Of a stretch of 64,000 nucleotides of DNA, positions 29,768 to 38,768 are shown piece by piece. The DNA lies in contig NZ_CP108086.1 in the NCBI RefSeq assembly GCF_036186745.1, forward strand, positions 5,146,001 to 5,210,000, in the 5' to 3' direction. The stretch is from Microbispora hainanensis. GTDB taxonomy: Bacteria > Actinomycetota > Actinomycetes > Streptosporangiales > Streptosporangiaceae. Position numbers and translations under genes: made by a program. Every line of letters begins with the position of its first letter. Position 1 is the first letter of the stretch. Below the pieces are notes generated by a model. The model did no database searches. It worked only from the letters and a program-made list of their open reading frames with translations, and was not told where the DNA came from.

Positions 29768-31852
29768 GTGATCCTCATCAGTGCCGCCCTGGTCCTCGCC
29801 GCAATCGTCCTGCTCATCGCAGGCGTCGTGCTGGGGACGCCCCCTCTCGTGATGTGGTCGATCGTCGTCAGCGTGCTGTCGGCGGTCTGCCTGCTGATCG
29901 GGGCACTGCTGAGGCGCCACGAGCTGTTCCCTGCCGGTGGGCGTGCCGCCGAGGGAACCGCTCCCACCCCCCAGGGTTCGTCCGTGCCCCAGCTCGCGCA
30001 CGTCGGTGCCGTGAGCGGGGCGTACGGCGGAGCCCTCGCCGGGGCACCGGCGCATCCGGTGGCCGCGCCCATGCTGGCGGCCCCGCCGGTCACGCATCAC
30101 GGGGCACTGCCCCCGCAGACCTTCCCGTCCCCGCCCCCGCAGCGGACGGGACCGATCACGCGGCCGCCGGCCGGTTCCGGCCGGGGCCTCGCCCCCGACG
30201 CGATCGTCATCGTGATCCCCGGGCGCAAGCGCTTCCATCTGGCCACCTGCCGCCAGCTCGCCGGGCGTGAGACCGAGGAGCTGACGCACGAGGAGGCCCG
30301 CGAGGAGGGCTTCACGCCCTGCACCACCTGCCTCCCCGAGGTCTCCACCCGTACGGCGGAGCCGGAGGAGGCCCCATCCCGCGGCGGCACAGCCCGCGGT
30401 GACGCGGCCCGCGACGAGAGCCTGCGCGCGGAAGCCGCTCCCACGACCACCACGCCTTCGGCCGGGACCTCCGGCACGACCGGCAGGACCCCGTCCCGTC
30501 CCACGTCCGCTGATCGTGAGCCGCCTGTCGCGCGGTTCCCTCAGCCCGGCGTCCCGGGGCCGCGCCTGCCCGAGTCGCCCGGACCAGAGTCCTCCGGCCC
30601 CGGCACATCCGTTGCCGGCGCGGCGGGTGCCGCGGCCGTTCCCCCCGCGTCCGGCTCTTCCGCAGCCGCCCCTTCCACAGAGGGATCGTCTGCGCCGTCC
30701 GACGACGAAGCGCGCGAAGAGCCCCGTGAGACGGCGGGTAAGCCGTCCGGGAAGACCGCCGGCGGCGAGACCGCCGAGCAGGCCGACACGGCGGCCGACA
30801 CGACTTCCGAGGCCGGCGCCGCGACCACGGGCGGCACGCACACGCCCGTGGACTGGTTCGGCCGGCGCGCGGCGCAGGAGCCCGGTGCCGAGACGACGCC
30901 GCAGCGGCCCGCCGCCTCCGCCCCGCAGTCCCCGTCTTCGCAGTCCTCGCCTTCTGCCTCGTCTTCGGGATCGTCGTCCGGTTCCTCCGCGTCGTCCCGG
31001 CCTTCTGCCACGTCATGGTCCGCACCGGCCTGGTCTCCGCCGGCGACGGGATCGGCATCGGGCCGGTCGGACGCCGAGACGGACGAGTCGCTCACCGACA
31101 CCGCGGTGCACGGCTGGTTCAAGCCCGGCATGTTCTCCCAGCCGTGGGACCCCGCGCGGTCCAAGGCCGCAGGGGAGGCGACGGAGGACACCTCGTCGCC
31201 GGAGGGCGGCGAGTCCGGCGCACCCGCCGCCAAGGGCAAGGCCAAGGGCGCGGCCTCGCCGCGGCAGGCCGCCTCCTCCCGGGCGGACGACGAGCAGGCC
31301 CGTGACGACCAGAACGACTCCGGGACCGCGGACGCCGACACGGCGTCCCGTCCGGAGGACGCCCCCACGCCCGCGGGCGCGGGGGCCCGGAAGCCGGTGG
31401 AGCCGGCAGAGACCCCCGGATCCGGGCGCGCCGGATCCGCGGCCTCGGCCGGCTCCACCTCCGGCTCGGCGCCCGCCGCCGGGAGCACCGCTGAGAAGAG
31501 CAGCGGGAAGGCCGACGCCTCCAACGAGGAGGACGGCGCAGGCGACGGCGATCGCGCCGCCGCTACGGCCCGCCCAGGAAGGGCGGCCACGTCCCGTCCC
31601 GGCGGCACGGATACGGACCTTGAGGACCGTGGCGGGTCCGGCGACGAGACCGGTGAGGATCGCGCGGCCGACGCGGCGGAGCCGTCCGCGGACGGGGACG
31701 TGCCGGTGCGGGTCATGATCGGCACACGGCGCTACCACAAGGGCGAGTGCCCCCTGATCAGCGGGATGGGCGACTCGGGCGTCGAGACCATGACGCGGGC
31801 CGAGGCAGACGAGGCCGGCCTCACCCCCTGCTCGGTCTGCCAGAACGACTGA
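29768..31852 (+). CDS. Membrane protein with two H-x3-C...CxxC modules joined by a long disordered linker
   Basis: 694 residues, not recognised. Two membrane helices at the N-terminus (about 1-24 and 27-50). Module A, residues about 150-190: FHLATC (H157, C161) ... TPCTTC (C185, C188). Module B, 655-692: YHKGEC (H657, C661) ... TPCSVC (C688, C691). Both share the pattern H-x3-C, LxxEEA or TRAEADEAG, and TPCxxC, and look like zinc-ribbon-type sites. Between them lie about 450 residues rich in Ser, Ala, Pro, Glu and Thr. GTG 29768 with GGAG upstream; 46 bp after divIVA and probably in its operon. Function unknown; a polar or envelope adaptor is conceivable. Confidence 0.75.
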   Translation: MILISAALVLAAIVLLIAGVVLGTPPLVMWSIVVSVLSAVCLLIGALLRRHELFPAGGRAAEGTAPTPQGSSVPQLAHVGAVSGAYGGALAGAPAHPVAAPMLAAPPVTHHGALPPQTFPSPPPQRTGPITRPPAGSGRGLAPDAIVIVIPGRKRFHLATCRQLAGRETEELTHEEAREEGFTPCTTCLPEVSTRTAEPEEAPSRGGTARGDAARDESLRAEAAPTTTTPSAGTSGTTGRTPSRPTSADREPPVARFPQPGVPGPRLPESPGPESSGPGTSVAGAAGAAAVPPASGSSAAAPSTEGSSAPSDDEAREEPRETAGKPSGKTAGGETAEQADTAADTTSEAGAATTGGTHTPVDWFGRRAAQEPGAETTPQRPAASAPQSPSSQSSPSASSSGSSSGSSASSRPSATSWSAPAWSPPATGSASGRSDAETDESLTDTAVHGWFKPGMFSQPWDPARSKAAGEATEDTSSPEGGESGAPAAKGKAKGAASPRQAASSRADDEQARDDQNDSGTADADTASRPEDAPTPAGAGARKPVEPAETPGSGRAGSAASAGSTSGSAPAAGSTAEKSSGKADASNEEDGAGDGDRAAATARPGRAATSRPGGTDTDLEDRGGSGDETGEDRAADAAEPSADGDVPVRVMIGTRRYHKGECPLISGMGDSGVETMTRAEADEAGLTPCSVCQND

Positions 31853-32106
31853 GAGCGCGGGGCATCGTCCCACGGTCGCGCGATCGGGACAGGACCGGCT
31901 GATCCGCGAGCCCGGCGAGGCAGCGAGACCTGCCGCACGGTGTGACACGTCCACCTCGCGAGCACGTCCGAAGGAACCTGCGGCATCCCGCACCGAACGC
32001 GATCACTTCTGCGACGAGAACGTCGGGAGGGTCCCGGCGAGCGGCTTGTCTGTTCACCCCGCTGCCGACGGCGCGACCGGGGCGCTTGGGCGTGGGCGCG
32101 AGGCCG
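31853..32106. other. Intergenic stretch without recognisable content
   Basis: 254 bp between convergent genes. I find no strong hairpin, tRNA or promoter. Short open frames on both strands show no family features. Confidence 0.5.
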
Positions 32107-32469
32107 TCAGGGATGCCAGGCGGCGACGAGGTCGAGGAGGCCGGGGAAGCGCTCCTGCAGGTCGTCGACGCGGACCTGGCTGCGGCGTTCGAGGCCGTAC
32201 TGCCGCTGACGGGTGACGCCGGCCTCGCGCAGGACGCGGAAGTGGTGGGTGAGGGAGGACTTGGGCCGGTCGATCCCGAACCAGCCGCAGGGATGGTCGA
32301 ACTCCTCGGCCTCCAACAGGAGTTTGCGCACGATGGTCAGCCGCAGCGGATCGGCGAGTGCGGCGAGCACGTGTTCCAGCCGAATGTCTTCACGCGCGGG
32401 TTCGGGCAAGGGCGGGGGCGCGTCGGCACGCGGGGGATAGACCTTGAACGCTGTGGAGGCTGCGGGCAT
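32107..32469 (-). CDS. ArsR-family winged-helix repressor
   Basis: 120 residues. DNA-binding core LEHVLAALADPLRLTIVRKLL and recognition helix PKSSLTHHFRVLREAGVTRQRQYGLERRSQV. Cys in FDHPCGWFG is single, so no clear metal site; this subgroup often responds to organic ligands or redox. Transcribed divergently from an MFS exporter with a shared operator at 32497-32544, so it probably represses both genes. Confidence 0.9.
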   Translation of the reverse strand: MPAASTAFKVYPPRADAPPPLPEPAREDIRLEHVLAALADPLRLTIVRKLLLEAEEFDHPCGWFGIDRPKSSLTHHFRVLREAGVTRQRQYGLERRSQVRVDDLQERFPGLLDLVAAWHP

Positions 32470-32496
32470 CGCGGCTCCTTCCTGCCGCTAGGAGCA

Positions 32497-32544
32497 AGTA
32501 CGAATTTTCTCGTACTGCATGCTAACTTCGAAAAAGATCGTACT
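32497..32544. promoter_or_regulatory. ArsR operator
   Basis: AGTACGA (32497-32503) and TCGTACT (32510-32516) form a perfect 7-bp inverted repeat around ATTTTC; a third TCGTACT half-site lies at 32538-32544. The site is in the 97-bp divergent gap and is AT-rich compared with the surroundings. Confidence 0.75.
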
Positions 32545-32566
32545 GCCCGCGGAGACGGAGCCTCTC

Positions 32567-33814
32567 ATGTCGCATGTCCGCATCGTCCCTGCCACCGCCA
32601 CCCATGGGACCGCGCCCCCGCCGCGGCCCCGGCCGGCGCCGACCTGGTGGGTCTGGCTGGCCGCATGGCCGGTCACGGCGGTGTTCGTGCTGTCCAACGC
32701 GGCCACGCCGCTGTATGTGCTGTGGCAGCGGGAGATCGGGTTCTCCAAGGGGACCTTGACGGTCGTCTTCGCGCTCTACATCGTCGGATTGCTGGTCTCC
32801 CTGCTGGTCAGCGGTGTCGCATCGGACCGGCTGGGCCGTAAGGCGGTCCTGCTGCCGGCCCTGGCGCTGGCCTTGATCGCCTGCCTGGTCTTCGCCACGG
32901 CCACGTCGGTGGCCGCTTTGGCCGTCGCCCGCGTGTGCACCGGCATCGCGGTGGGCGCCGTGGTCAGCGCCGGGATGGCCGCCGTGACGGATGTGGCCGG
33001 GGCGCACCGCAAGCGCCTCGCGGCGCTGCTTGCCTCCTGCGCCATGGTCTTCGGTGCGGGCCTGGGCCCGCTGCTGGCCGGCGTCTTCGCGGAGACTCTG
33101 CCGGGGCCCACGGTCACCGTGTTCGTGGTGGAGGCCGCCCTGCTGCTGACCGCCGCCGTCACCGTGCTGCGGATGCCGCTGGGCCGCCCCGCCCGGGTGA
33201 TCTCCGGCCGGTGGATTCGAGTGCCCTCGGTTCCTGCCGAGGGGCGCCTGCCGCTCCTGCTGGGCATCGCCACCTTCGGCCCGGGCATCACCGCGACCTC
33301 GTTCGTGCTGTCGCTGGGCCCCTCGCTGCTCGCGGGCCTGCTGCATTCCAGTAGCCGCGTCCTCGCCGGCGTCACCGCGTTCGTGATGTTCGCCGCGGCG
33401 ACGGGCACGCAGTTCGCCGTCCAGCGCGTCTCACGCCGCACGGTGCTGACGGCCGCCGCGGTGTGCACCGTGGCCGCCATGGCGGCGTTGGCGGGAGCCA
33501 TGCGGGCGGGCTCGGTCGTGCTGCTGGTGGCCGCCGCGCTGCTGGCCGGAGCCGGCCAGGGCATGGGCCAGCTGGCCGGGCTGTCGCTGCTGAATGCCGC
33601 CGTTCCGGCCACCCGGCTGGCCGAGGCGAACGCCGCGCTCAATGTGGGAGGGTACGTACCCGCCGGTCTCCTGCCGGTCGCCGCGGGGTATCTCAGCGAC
33701 GCGGCGGGCCTCACCACCGGCTCGACGATCTTCGCCGCCGTGCTGGCCGCCCTCGCCCTCGCGGGCGGGGTGGTCGTCATGGCGACCCGCCGCCGCATTG
33801 TCGAGCCCGGCTGA
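32567..33814 (+). CDS. MFS transporter, probable drug or metabolite exporter
   Basis: 415 residues, about 12 membrane helices. MFS signature between helices 2 and 3: SGVASDRLGRKAVLLPAL. Helix-rich Ala/Leu/Val composition throughout, ending MATRRRIVEPG. ATG 32567 has GGAG (32557-32560) six bases upstream; the frame is open from 32519 but that would cross the operator region. Regulation by the divergent ArsR protein is very likely from the operator. The substrate cannot be predicted. Confidence 0.9.
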   Translation: MSHVRIVPATATHGTAPPPRPRPAPTWWVWLAAWPVTAVFVLSNAATPLYVLWQREIGFSKGTLTVVFALYIVGLLVSLLVSGVASDRLGRKAVLLPALALALIACLVFATATSVAALAVARVCTGIAVGAVVSAGMAAVTDVAGAHRKRLAALLASCAMVFGAGLGPLLAGVFAETLPGPTVTVFVVEAALLLTAAVTVLRMPLGRPARVISGRWIRVPSVPAEGRLPLLLGIATFGPGITATSFVLSLGPSLLAGLLHSSSRVLAGVTAFVMFAAATGTQFAVQRVSRRTVLTAAAVCTVAAMAALAGAMRAGSVVLLVAAALLAGAGQGMGQLAGLSLLNAAVPATRLAEANAALNVGGYVPAGLLPVAAGYLSDAAGLTTGSTIFAAVLAALALAGGVVVMATRRRIVEPG

Positions 33815-33852
33815 GCGGAGCCGCCGGGGCACCCCCGGCCGCCGTACATGCA

Positions 33853-33887
33853 CGATGGGGGCCGGTCGGCGTGACCGGCCCCCATCG
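33853..33887. terminator. Bidirectional terminator hairpin
   Basis: 15-bp perfect stem (33853-33867 with 33873-33887; core GGGGGCCGGTC / GACCGGCCCCC) and a GGCGT loop between the convergent MFS and ileS genes. Confidence 0.75.
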
Positions 33888-33896
33888 GCGTCGGGA

Positions 33897-36800
33897 TCAG
33901 GCTTTGCGGAGGCGGAAGGACAGGCCGAGGTCGGCGTCCTCGTGCACCGGCAGGTCCTCGTCCGGGGTGCCCTCGGTGATGCTCGCCGCCAGCACCTCCT
34001 CGGCGACGGCGTCGCCGCTCTCGCGCAGCGCCTCGGCCGGCTCGCCCTTGGCCGACCACCACAGGTGGATGCGGTCGGTGATGGACAGGCCGGTGGACTT
34101 GCGGGCCTCCTGGACGAGCCGGATCACGTCGCGGACCAGGCCGGCCCGGCGCAGCTCGTCGGTGATCGCCAGGTCGAGCGCCACGGTCTCGCCGGTGCCG
34201 GTGTCCACCGCGCCGGTCTCCACGGCCCAGCCGGACTTCGGCTGCTCGGTGACGATCACATCGTCCGTGCCCAGCTCCACCGTGCCCAGCTCACCGGCGT
34301 CGACCGTCGCGGACCCGCCCGAGCGCAGGGCGCGGGCCAGCTCCGCCGGGTCGGCGCTCGACACCGCCGCGGCGACGAGCTTGGTCTGCGAGCCGAACCG
34401 CTTGCCGAGGCTGCGGAAGTTGGGCTTGACCGTGAACGTCACCAGGTCGGCGGAGAAGCCCGACAGGTCCTCAAGCCGCTGGACGTTGAGCTCGTCGGCG
34501 ATCAGGTCGCGCAGCTCGCCGGGGAGCGCGGCCCAGCCGGGAGCGCCGACCAGGGCACGGCCGAGCGGCTGGCGGGTCTTGACCGACGACGAGGCACGCG
34601 CCGAGCGGCCCAGCTCAACGAGCCGGCGCACCAGCGCCATCCGCTCCGACAGCTCGGGGTCGAGCAGCGCGGTGTTCACCTCGGGCCAGGTGGCCAGGTG
34701 CACCGAGGCCGGGGCGTCCGGCTCGCGCAGCACGTCCCACAGATAGTCGGTGAGGAACGGCACGAGCGGGGCCATGAGCCGGGTGACGGTCTCCAGGCAC
34801 TCGTAGAGCGTCGCGAAGGCCGACGCCTCACCGGACCAGAAGCGGCGGCGCGAGCGGCGGACGTACCAGTTGGACAGGTCGTCCAGGAACTCGGTGAGTC
34901 GGCGCCCGGCCCGGGCGGTGTCGAACTCCTCCATCGACGCGGTGACCTCGGCCACCGTGCGGTGCAGCTCCGCCAGCGCCCACCGGTCGATCAGCGGCCG
35001 GTCCGCGTACGCCGGGGCCTCGGCCGCCCGGGCCGGGGACCACGACTCGGCGTTGGCGTACAGCGTGAAGAACGACGCGGTGTTCCAGTAGGTCAGCAGG
35101 ACCTTGCGGACGATCTCCTCCAGCGCCGCGTGGCCGATCCTGCGCGGAGCCCAGGGGGACCCGGAGGTGGCCATGTACCAGCGCAGGGGGTCGGCGCCGT
35201 GCTGGTTCATCAGCGGCATCGGCTGCAGGACGTTGCCGAGGTGCTTGCTCATCTTGCGGCCGTCCTCGGCGAGGATCAGGCCGAGGCAGAGCACGTTCTC
35301 GTACGACGACCGGCCGAACACCAGCGTGCCGACGGTCATCATCGAGTAGAACCAGCCGCGGGTCTGGTCGATCGCCTCGCAGATGAACTGGCCGGGGTAG
35401 GAGCTCTCGAAGACCTCCTTGTTGACCAGCGGCGCGCCCCACTGGGCGAACGGCATGGCGCCGGAGTCGTACCAGACGTCGATCACGTCGGGCACGCGCC
35501 GGGCCTCCGCCTGACACGACGGGCACGGGAAGGTCACGTCGTCGACGTACGGGCGGTGCGGGTCGAGGCCGGTCAGGTCCTGGCCCGCCAGCTCGCCCAG
35601 CTCCTTGAGGGAGCCGACGCAGGTGACGTGGTCCTCGTTCTCCGAGCAGACCCACAGCGGCAGCGGGGTGCCCCAGTAGCGCGACCGCGACAGCGCCCAG
35701 TCGACGTTGTTGCGCAGCCACTCGCCATAGCGGCCGTGCTTGATCGTCTCGGGGAACCAGTTGGTGCGCTCGTTCTCGGCGAGGAGCTGGTCCTTGATCG
35801 CGGTGGTCCTGATGTACCAGGACGGCAGCGCGTAGTAGAGCAGCGGAGTGTGGCAGCGCCAGCAGTGCGGGTAGCTGTGCTCGAAGTGCTCCCCGCGGAA
35901 CAGCAGGCCGCGCTCGCGCAGGTTCTCGGTCAGCGGCTCGTCGGCGTCCTTGAAGAACTTGCCGCCCACGAACGGCACGTCCGGCAGGAAGCGGCCGTCC
36001 GGGCCGATCGGGTTGACCACCGGCAGGCCGTAGCGCCTGCAGACGGCCATGTCGTCGGCGCCGAAGGCGGGAGCCTGGTGGACCAGGCCGGTGCCGTCCT
36101 CGACCGTGACGTACGTGCCGAGCACGACGTAGTGGGCGCCCTCGATGTCGACCAGGTCGAAGGGCCGCTGGTAGGCGGTGTGCTCCAGCTCGGAGCCCTG
36201 GTAGGTGGCCAGCACCTCGGCGTCCTCGCCGAGGACCCGCCGCAGCAGCGGCTCGGCCACGACCAGCACCTCGTCGCCGCGCCGGGCCGCGACGTACGTC
36301 ACGTCGGGGTGCACGGCGACCGCGGTGTTGGACACCAGGGTCCAAGGGGTGGTGGTCCAGATCAGCAGCGAGGCGCCCATCTCGGCCAGCGGGCCGGACA
36401 GGACGGGCATCCGCACGTACACCGACGGGCTGGAGACGGTCTCGTAGCCGCCGGGCTGGCCGAGCTCGTGGTCGGACAGGCCGGTGCCGCAGCGCGGGCA
36501 GTACGGAGTGATCCGGTGGTCGCGGAACAGCAGGCCCTTGTCCCAGACGACCTTGAGCGACCACCAGACGGCCTCGACATACTGGGGGTCCATCGTGCGG
36601 TAGGCCTGGGACATGTCGACCCAGTAGCCCATCCGCTCGGTCATCTCCTCGAACGCGTCCACGTGCCGCAGCACCGACTCGCGGCAGCGCGCGTTGAACT
36701 CGGCGATGCCGTAGGACTCGATCTCGGGCTTGCCGGACAGGCCGAGTTCCTTCTCGACGGCGACCTCGACGGGCAGGCCGTGGCAGTCCCAGCCGGCCTT

Positions 36801-37055
36801 GCGGGGCACGTGGTAGCCGCGCATCGACTTGTAGCGGGGGAAGACGTCCTTGAAGACGCGGGCCTCGACGTGGTGGACGCCGGGCATGCCGTTGGCGGTC
36901 GGCGGGCCCTCGTAGAACACCCAGGTGGGGCCTCCGGCGTTCTGCTCCAGCGAGCGCTCGAAGACCTTCCCGTCCCGCCAGCGTTCGAGGACCTCGTGCT
37001 CGAGGGCCGGCAGGTCGACCTGCGCGGGAAGTGAGCGGAAATAGTGGGAAGACAT
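33897..37055 (-). CDS. ileS: Isoleucyl-tRNA synthetase with GVHH signature
   Basis: 1052 residues, class I synthetase charging tRNA-Ile. Conserved FYEGPPTANG is followed by MPGVHHVEARVFKD: the HIGH-like motif is G59-V-H-H62, with first and third residues swapped relative to HxGH. KRKAGWDCHGLPVE-type, editing-domain and KMSKH (DGRKMSKHLGN) motifs follow. Sequence style is the type 2 (eukaryote-like) IleRS seen in many actinobacteria. Start ATG 37055 has AGGT upstream; a frame open further upstream runs through the T-box leader and is not used. Translation is probably controlled by that T-box. Confidence 0.97.
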   Translation of the reverse strand: MSSHYFRSLPAQVDLPALEHEVLERWRDGKVFERSLEQNAGGPTWVFYEGPPTANGMPGVHHVEARVFKDVFPRYKSMRGYHVPRKAGWDCHGLPVEVAVEKELGLSGKPEIESYGIAEFNARCRESVLRHVDAFEEMTERMGYWVDMSQAYRTMDPQYVEAVWWSLKVVWDKGLLFRDHRITPYCPRCGTGLSDHELGQPGGYETVSSPSVYVRMPVLSGPLAEMGASLLIWTTTPWTLVSNTAVAVHPDVTYVAARRGDEVLVVAEPLLRRVLGEDAEVLATYQGSELEHTAYQRPFDLVDIEGAHYVVLGTYVTVEDGTGLVHQAPAFGADDMAVCRRYGLPVVNPIGPDGRFLPDVPFVGGKFFKDADEPLTENLRERGLLFRGEHFEHSYPHCWRCHTPLLYYALPSWYIRTTAIKDQLLAENERTNWFPETIKHGRYGEWLRNNVDWALSRSRYWGTPLPLWVCSENEDHVTCVGSLKELGELAGQDLTGLDPHRPYVDDVTFPCPSCQAEARRVPDVIDVWYDSGAMPFAQWGAPLVNKEVFESSYPGQFICEAIDQTRGWFYSMMTVGTLVFGRSSYENVLCLGLILAEDGRKMSKHLGNVLQPMPLMNQHGADPLRWYMATSGSPWAPRRIGHAALEEIVRKVLLTYWNTASFFTLYANAESWSPARAAEAPAYADRPLIDRWALAELHRTVAEVTASMEEFDTARAGRRLTEFLDDLSNWYVRRSRRRFWSGEASAFATLYECLETVTRLMAPLVPFLTDYLWDVLREPDAPASVHLATWPEVNTALLDPELSERMALVRRLVELGRSARASSSVKTRQPLGRALVGAPGWAALPGELRDLIADELNVQRLEDLSGFSADLVTFTVKPNFRSLGKRFGSQTKLVAAAVSSADPAELARALRSGGSATVDAGELGTVELGTDDVIVTEQPKSGWAVETGAVDTGTGETVALDLAITDELRRAGLVRDVIRLVQEARKSTGLSITDRIHLWWSAKGEPAEALRESGDAVAEEVLAASITEGTPDEDLPVHEDADLGLSFRLRKA

Positions 37056-37074
37056 CGTCGGGCGGGACCTCCAC

Positions 37075-37335
37075 GCGGTGAGCTGGCAGGGGCTGCTGAC
37101 AGCGCTGCTGACATGGCGTGAAGGGACGAAGCCGGGAACGGCTCCGCGGTACCACCCTTCTTGACGACCGGCCTGGCCGGGCGCCCTCTCGTTTTCCTCT
37201 CCGCTGCCGGTTCTACTCGGCCGGGACGGCCTTTCTTCCGGCGGCTCCGGGGTGATCTTCCCTGCGCGGCCCGCCCCGGGCTCACACCGTCCCCGGGTCG
37301 CTGTGCGGGCGGATGCGGAGGTACTCGTCCCCATC
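37075..37335 (-). promoter_or_regulatory. T-box riboswitch controlling ileS
   Basis: The minus strand carries AAGGGTGGTACCGCGG (37145-37160), the canonical T-box sequence whose TGGT pairs with the tRNA acceptor end. About 95 nt upstream a GGAAGATCACC segment offers ATC (37254-37256) as an isoleucine specifier codon. The element ends near the ileS ribosome binding site, with no intrinsic terminator between, so control is likely at translation initiation, as known for actinobacterial ileS T-boxes. Confidence 0.92.
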
Positions 37336-37657
37336 AACACCTTGCAGACTACGACGATAACGCAACGCGGGCGGAAGGGCTTCCCGATATACGCGCGACG
37401 TTAGGGGTGAGACCCGGCCCGTCCCGGGAATAGGGAGGAACACGCGCAGGCCTCGCGATTGTTGTGGGGATGTGCGGGCGGGCCCCGGCGGCCGTCGGGA
37501 GGACGACCGGTGGTGGTCCGCGGGCCTTCGCCTCGGGATCCGGGGCATGGTCTCGATGACACCGTCCGCGACAAACTGATCGAAACAGAGCGTGACGAGG
37601 AGGAGCTGGCCGAATGCCCCGTCCCGGTACGGGTGGGGTAAAAGCCTCGGCGAGTCC

Positions 37658-37680
37658 GTTGCCGATTCGTTATCGGCGAC
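37658..37680. promoter_or_regulatory. Inverted repeat upstream of the TraR/DksA gene
   Basis: GTTGCCGA and TATCGGCGAC flank TTCGT and pair with one mismatch, about 85 bp before the ATG. Possible operator or short hairpin. Confidence 0.4.
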
Positions 37681-37764
37681 TTATTCTGCCCGGACCGGCT
37701 CGAATCGCACCCGCTCGACGGGTGCCCTGAGCCCGACGGGTTCTGGGCGAAGGGGAGGCCCGCA

Positions 37765-38157
37765 ATGACGCGCTCGGCGAGAACCGCCATCAGTGACGAC
37801 GTCTGGTCCGACGAGGAACTCGCGGAGGTCGGCGAGCGGCTGCGGCACGAGATCGAGGAACTGCGCACCGACATCGCCCGGGCGGAGGAGCAGCTCGCGT
37901 CCGGCGACGTGAGCCAGGGCGCGGGGGACGATCCGGCGGACGCCGGGGCCAAGACCTATGAGCGTGAGCGCGAGATCGCCCTTACCCTGAATGCGCGCGA
38001 CCTGCTCGCGCAGAACGAGCGGGCGATCGCCCGCGTCGAGGCAGGGACTTACGGAGAGTGCGAATCGTGCCACAAGCCGATCGGCAAGGAGCGTCTTCGG
38101 GCATTCCCGAGGGCGACGCTGTGCGTAGCGTGCAAGCAGCGGGAGGAGCGCCGCTGA
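37765..38157 (+). CDS. TraR/DksA-type zinc finger protein
   Basis: 130 residues. Coiled-coil N-terminus (about 15-90) and a C4 zinc finger near the C-terminus: CESC ... CVAC (GTYGECESCHKPIGKERL, ATLCVACKQ). Family members act through the RNA polymerase secondary channel. ATG 37765 with GGGGAGG upstream. The gene order traR/dksA - lspA - rluD is common in actinobacteria; its stop overlaps the proposed CTG of lspA. Confidence 0.92.
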   Translation: MTRSARTAISDDVWSDEELAEVGERLRHEIEELRTDIARAEEQLASGDVSQGAGDDPADAGAKTYEREREIALTLNARDLLAQNERAIARVEAGTYGECESCHKPIGKERLRAFPRATLCVACKQREERR

Positions 38158-38768
38158 GCGATCCACCGGCGCGGCCCGACCGCGCGCGGAAGATCGCTCT
38201 CCTCGTTGTCGTGGCCGCGGTCGTGTACGTGCTCGACCAGGTCAGCAAGTTCCTCGTCGTGGAGTTCCTGGAGCACGAGGAGCCTCTCACCGTCGTGCCC
38301 GGCGCGCTGGTGCTGACCGTGATCCGCAACGCCGGCGCCGCCTTCAGCATCGGCACCGGCATGACGATCGTGTTCACGGTGATCGCGCTGGCCGTCGTCG
38401 TCGCGATCGTGCGTACGGCTCGGAAGCTGCACAGCCTGCCCTGGGCGATCACGCTGGGCCTGCTGCTGGGTGGCGCCGTCGGCAACCTGACCGACCGCAT
38501 CTTCCGGTGGCCGGCCCCGTTCCAGGGGCATGTGGTCGACTTCATCCAGGTGTTCCCGGTCACCCGCTTTCCGGTGTTCAACCTCGCCGACTCGGGCATC
38601 GTGTGCGGCGGCGTGCTCGCCGTGTTCCTCGCCTGGCGCGGCTACCAGATCGACGGCACCCGGCAGACCGACAAGCCGGAGCCGGTCGAGGACCGCGGGC
38701 AGAGCCACGCGGAGAGCGAGGCGGACACGCAGGCCGCCGAGCCGGCGAGGGAGCGGACCGATGGGTGA
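38154..38768 (+). CDS. lspA: Lipoprotein signal peptidase II
   Basis: 204 residues, four membrane helices. Aspartyl protease that removes signal peptides from prolipoproteins. Motifs: [23 protein letters not shown], the first catalytic Asp in GNLTDRIF and the second in [11 protein letters not shown]. The best start by ribosome binding site is CTG 38154: GGAGG at 38142-38146 lies 7 bases away and the stop TGA of the upstream gene overlaps it. In-frame GTG 38121, GTG 38130 and GTG 38058 lie inside the upstream gene and have weaker sites. An acidic C-terminal tail follows the last helix. Confidence 0.93.
   Translation: MSDPPARPDRARKIALLVVVAAVVYVLDQVSKFLVVEFLEHEEPLTVVPGALVLTVIRNAGAAFSIGTGMTIVFTVIALAVVVAIVRTARKLHSLPWAITLGLLLGGAVGNLTDRIFRWPAPFQGHVVDFIQVFPVTRFPVFNLADSGIVCGGVLAVFLAWRGYQIDGTRQTDKPEPVEDRGQSHAESEADTQAAEPARERTDG

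Larger units (their letters stand above)
37056..37764. other. ileS leader and upstream region to the TraR/DksA gene
   Basis: 709 bp. The left 280 bp are the ileS T-box leader. The rest (about 37340-37764) holds divergent control sequences: an inverted repeat at 37658-37680 and the ribosome binding site of the TraR/DksA gene. I see no further gene; open frames on both strands lack family features and start signals. Confidence 0.6.

Noticed and set aside
31853..32106. Possible tRNA or small RNA
   Set aside because: No T-loop GGTTCGAATC-type sequence, no acceptor stem and no promoter could be found.
32107..33814. ArsR/MFS pair as a recent mobile insertion
   Set aside because: No repeats, integrase or transposase at its edges; base composition looks like the surroundings except for the short AT-rich operator.
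33594..37034. 1146-codon open frame on the plus strand
   Set aside because: It is the antisense shadow of ileS; its composition and lack of motifs fit third-position GC bias, and IleRS is unmistakable on the minus strand.
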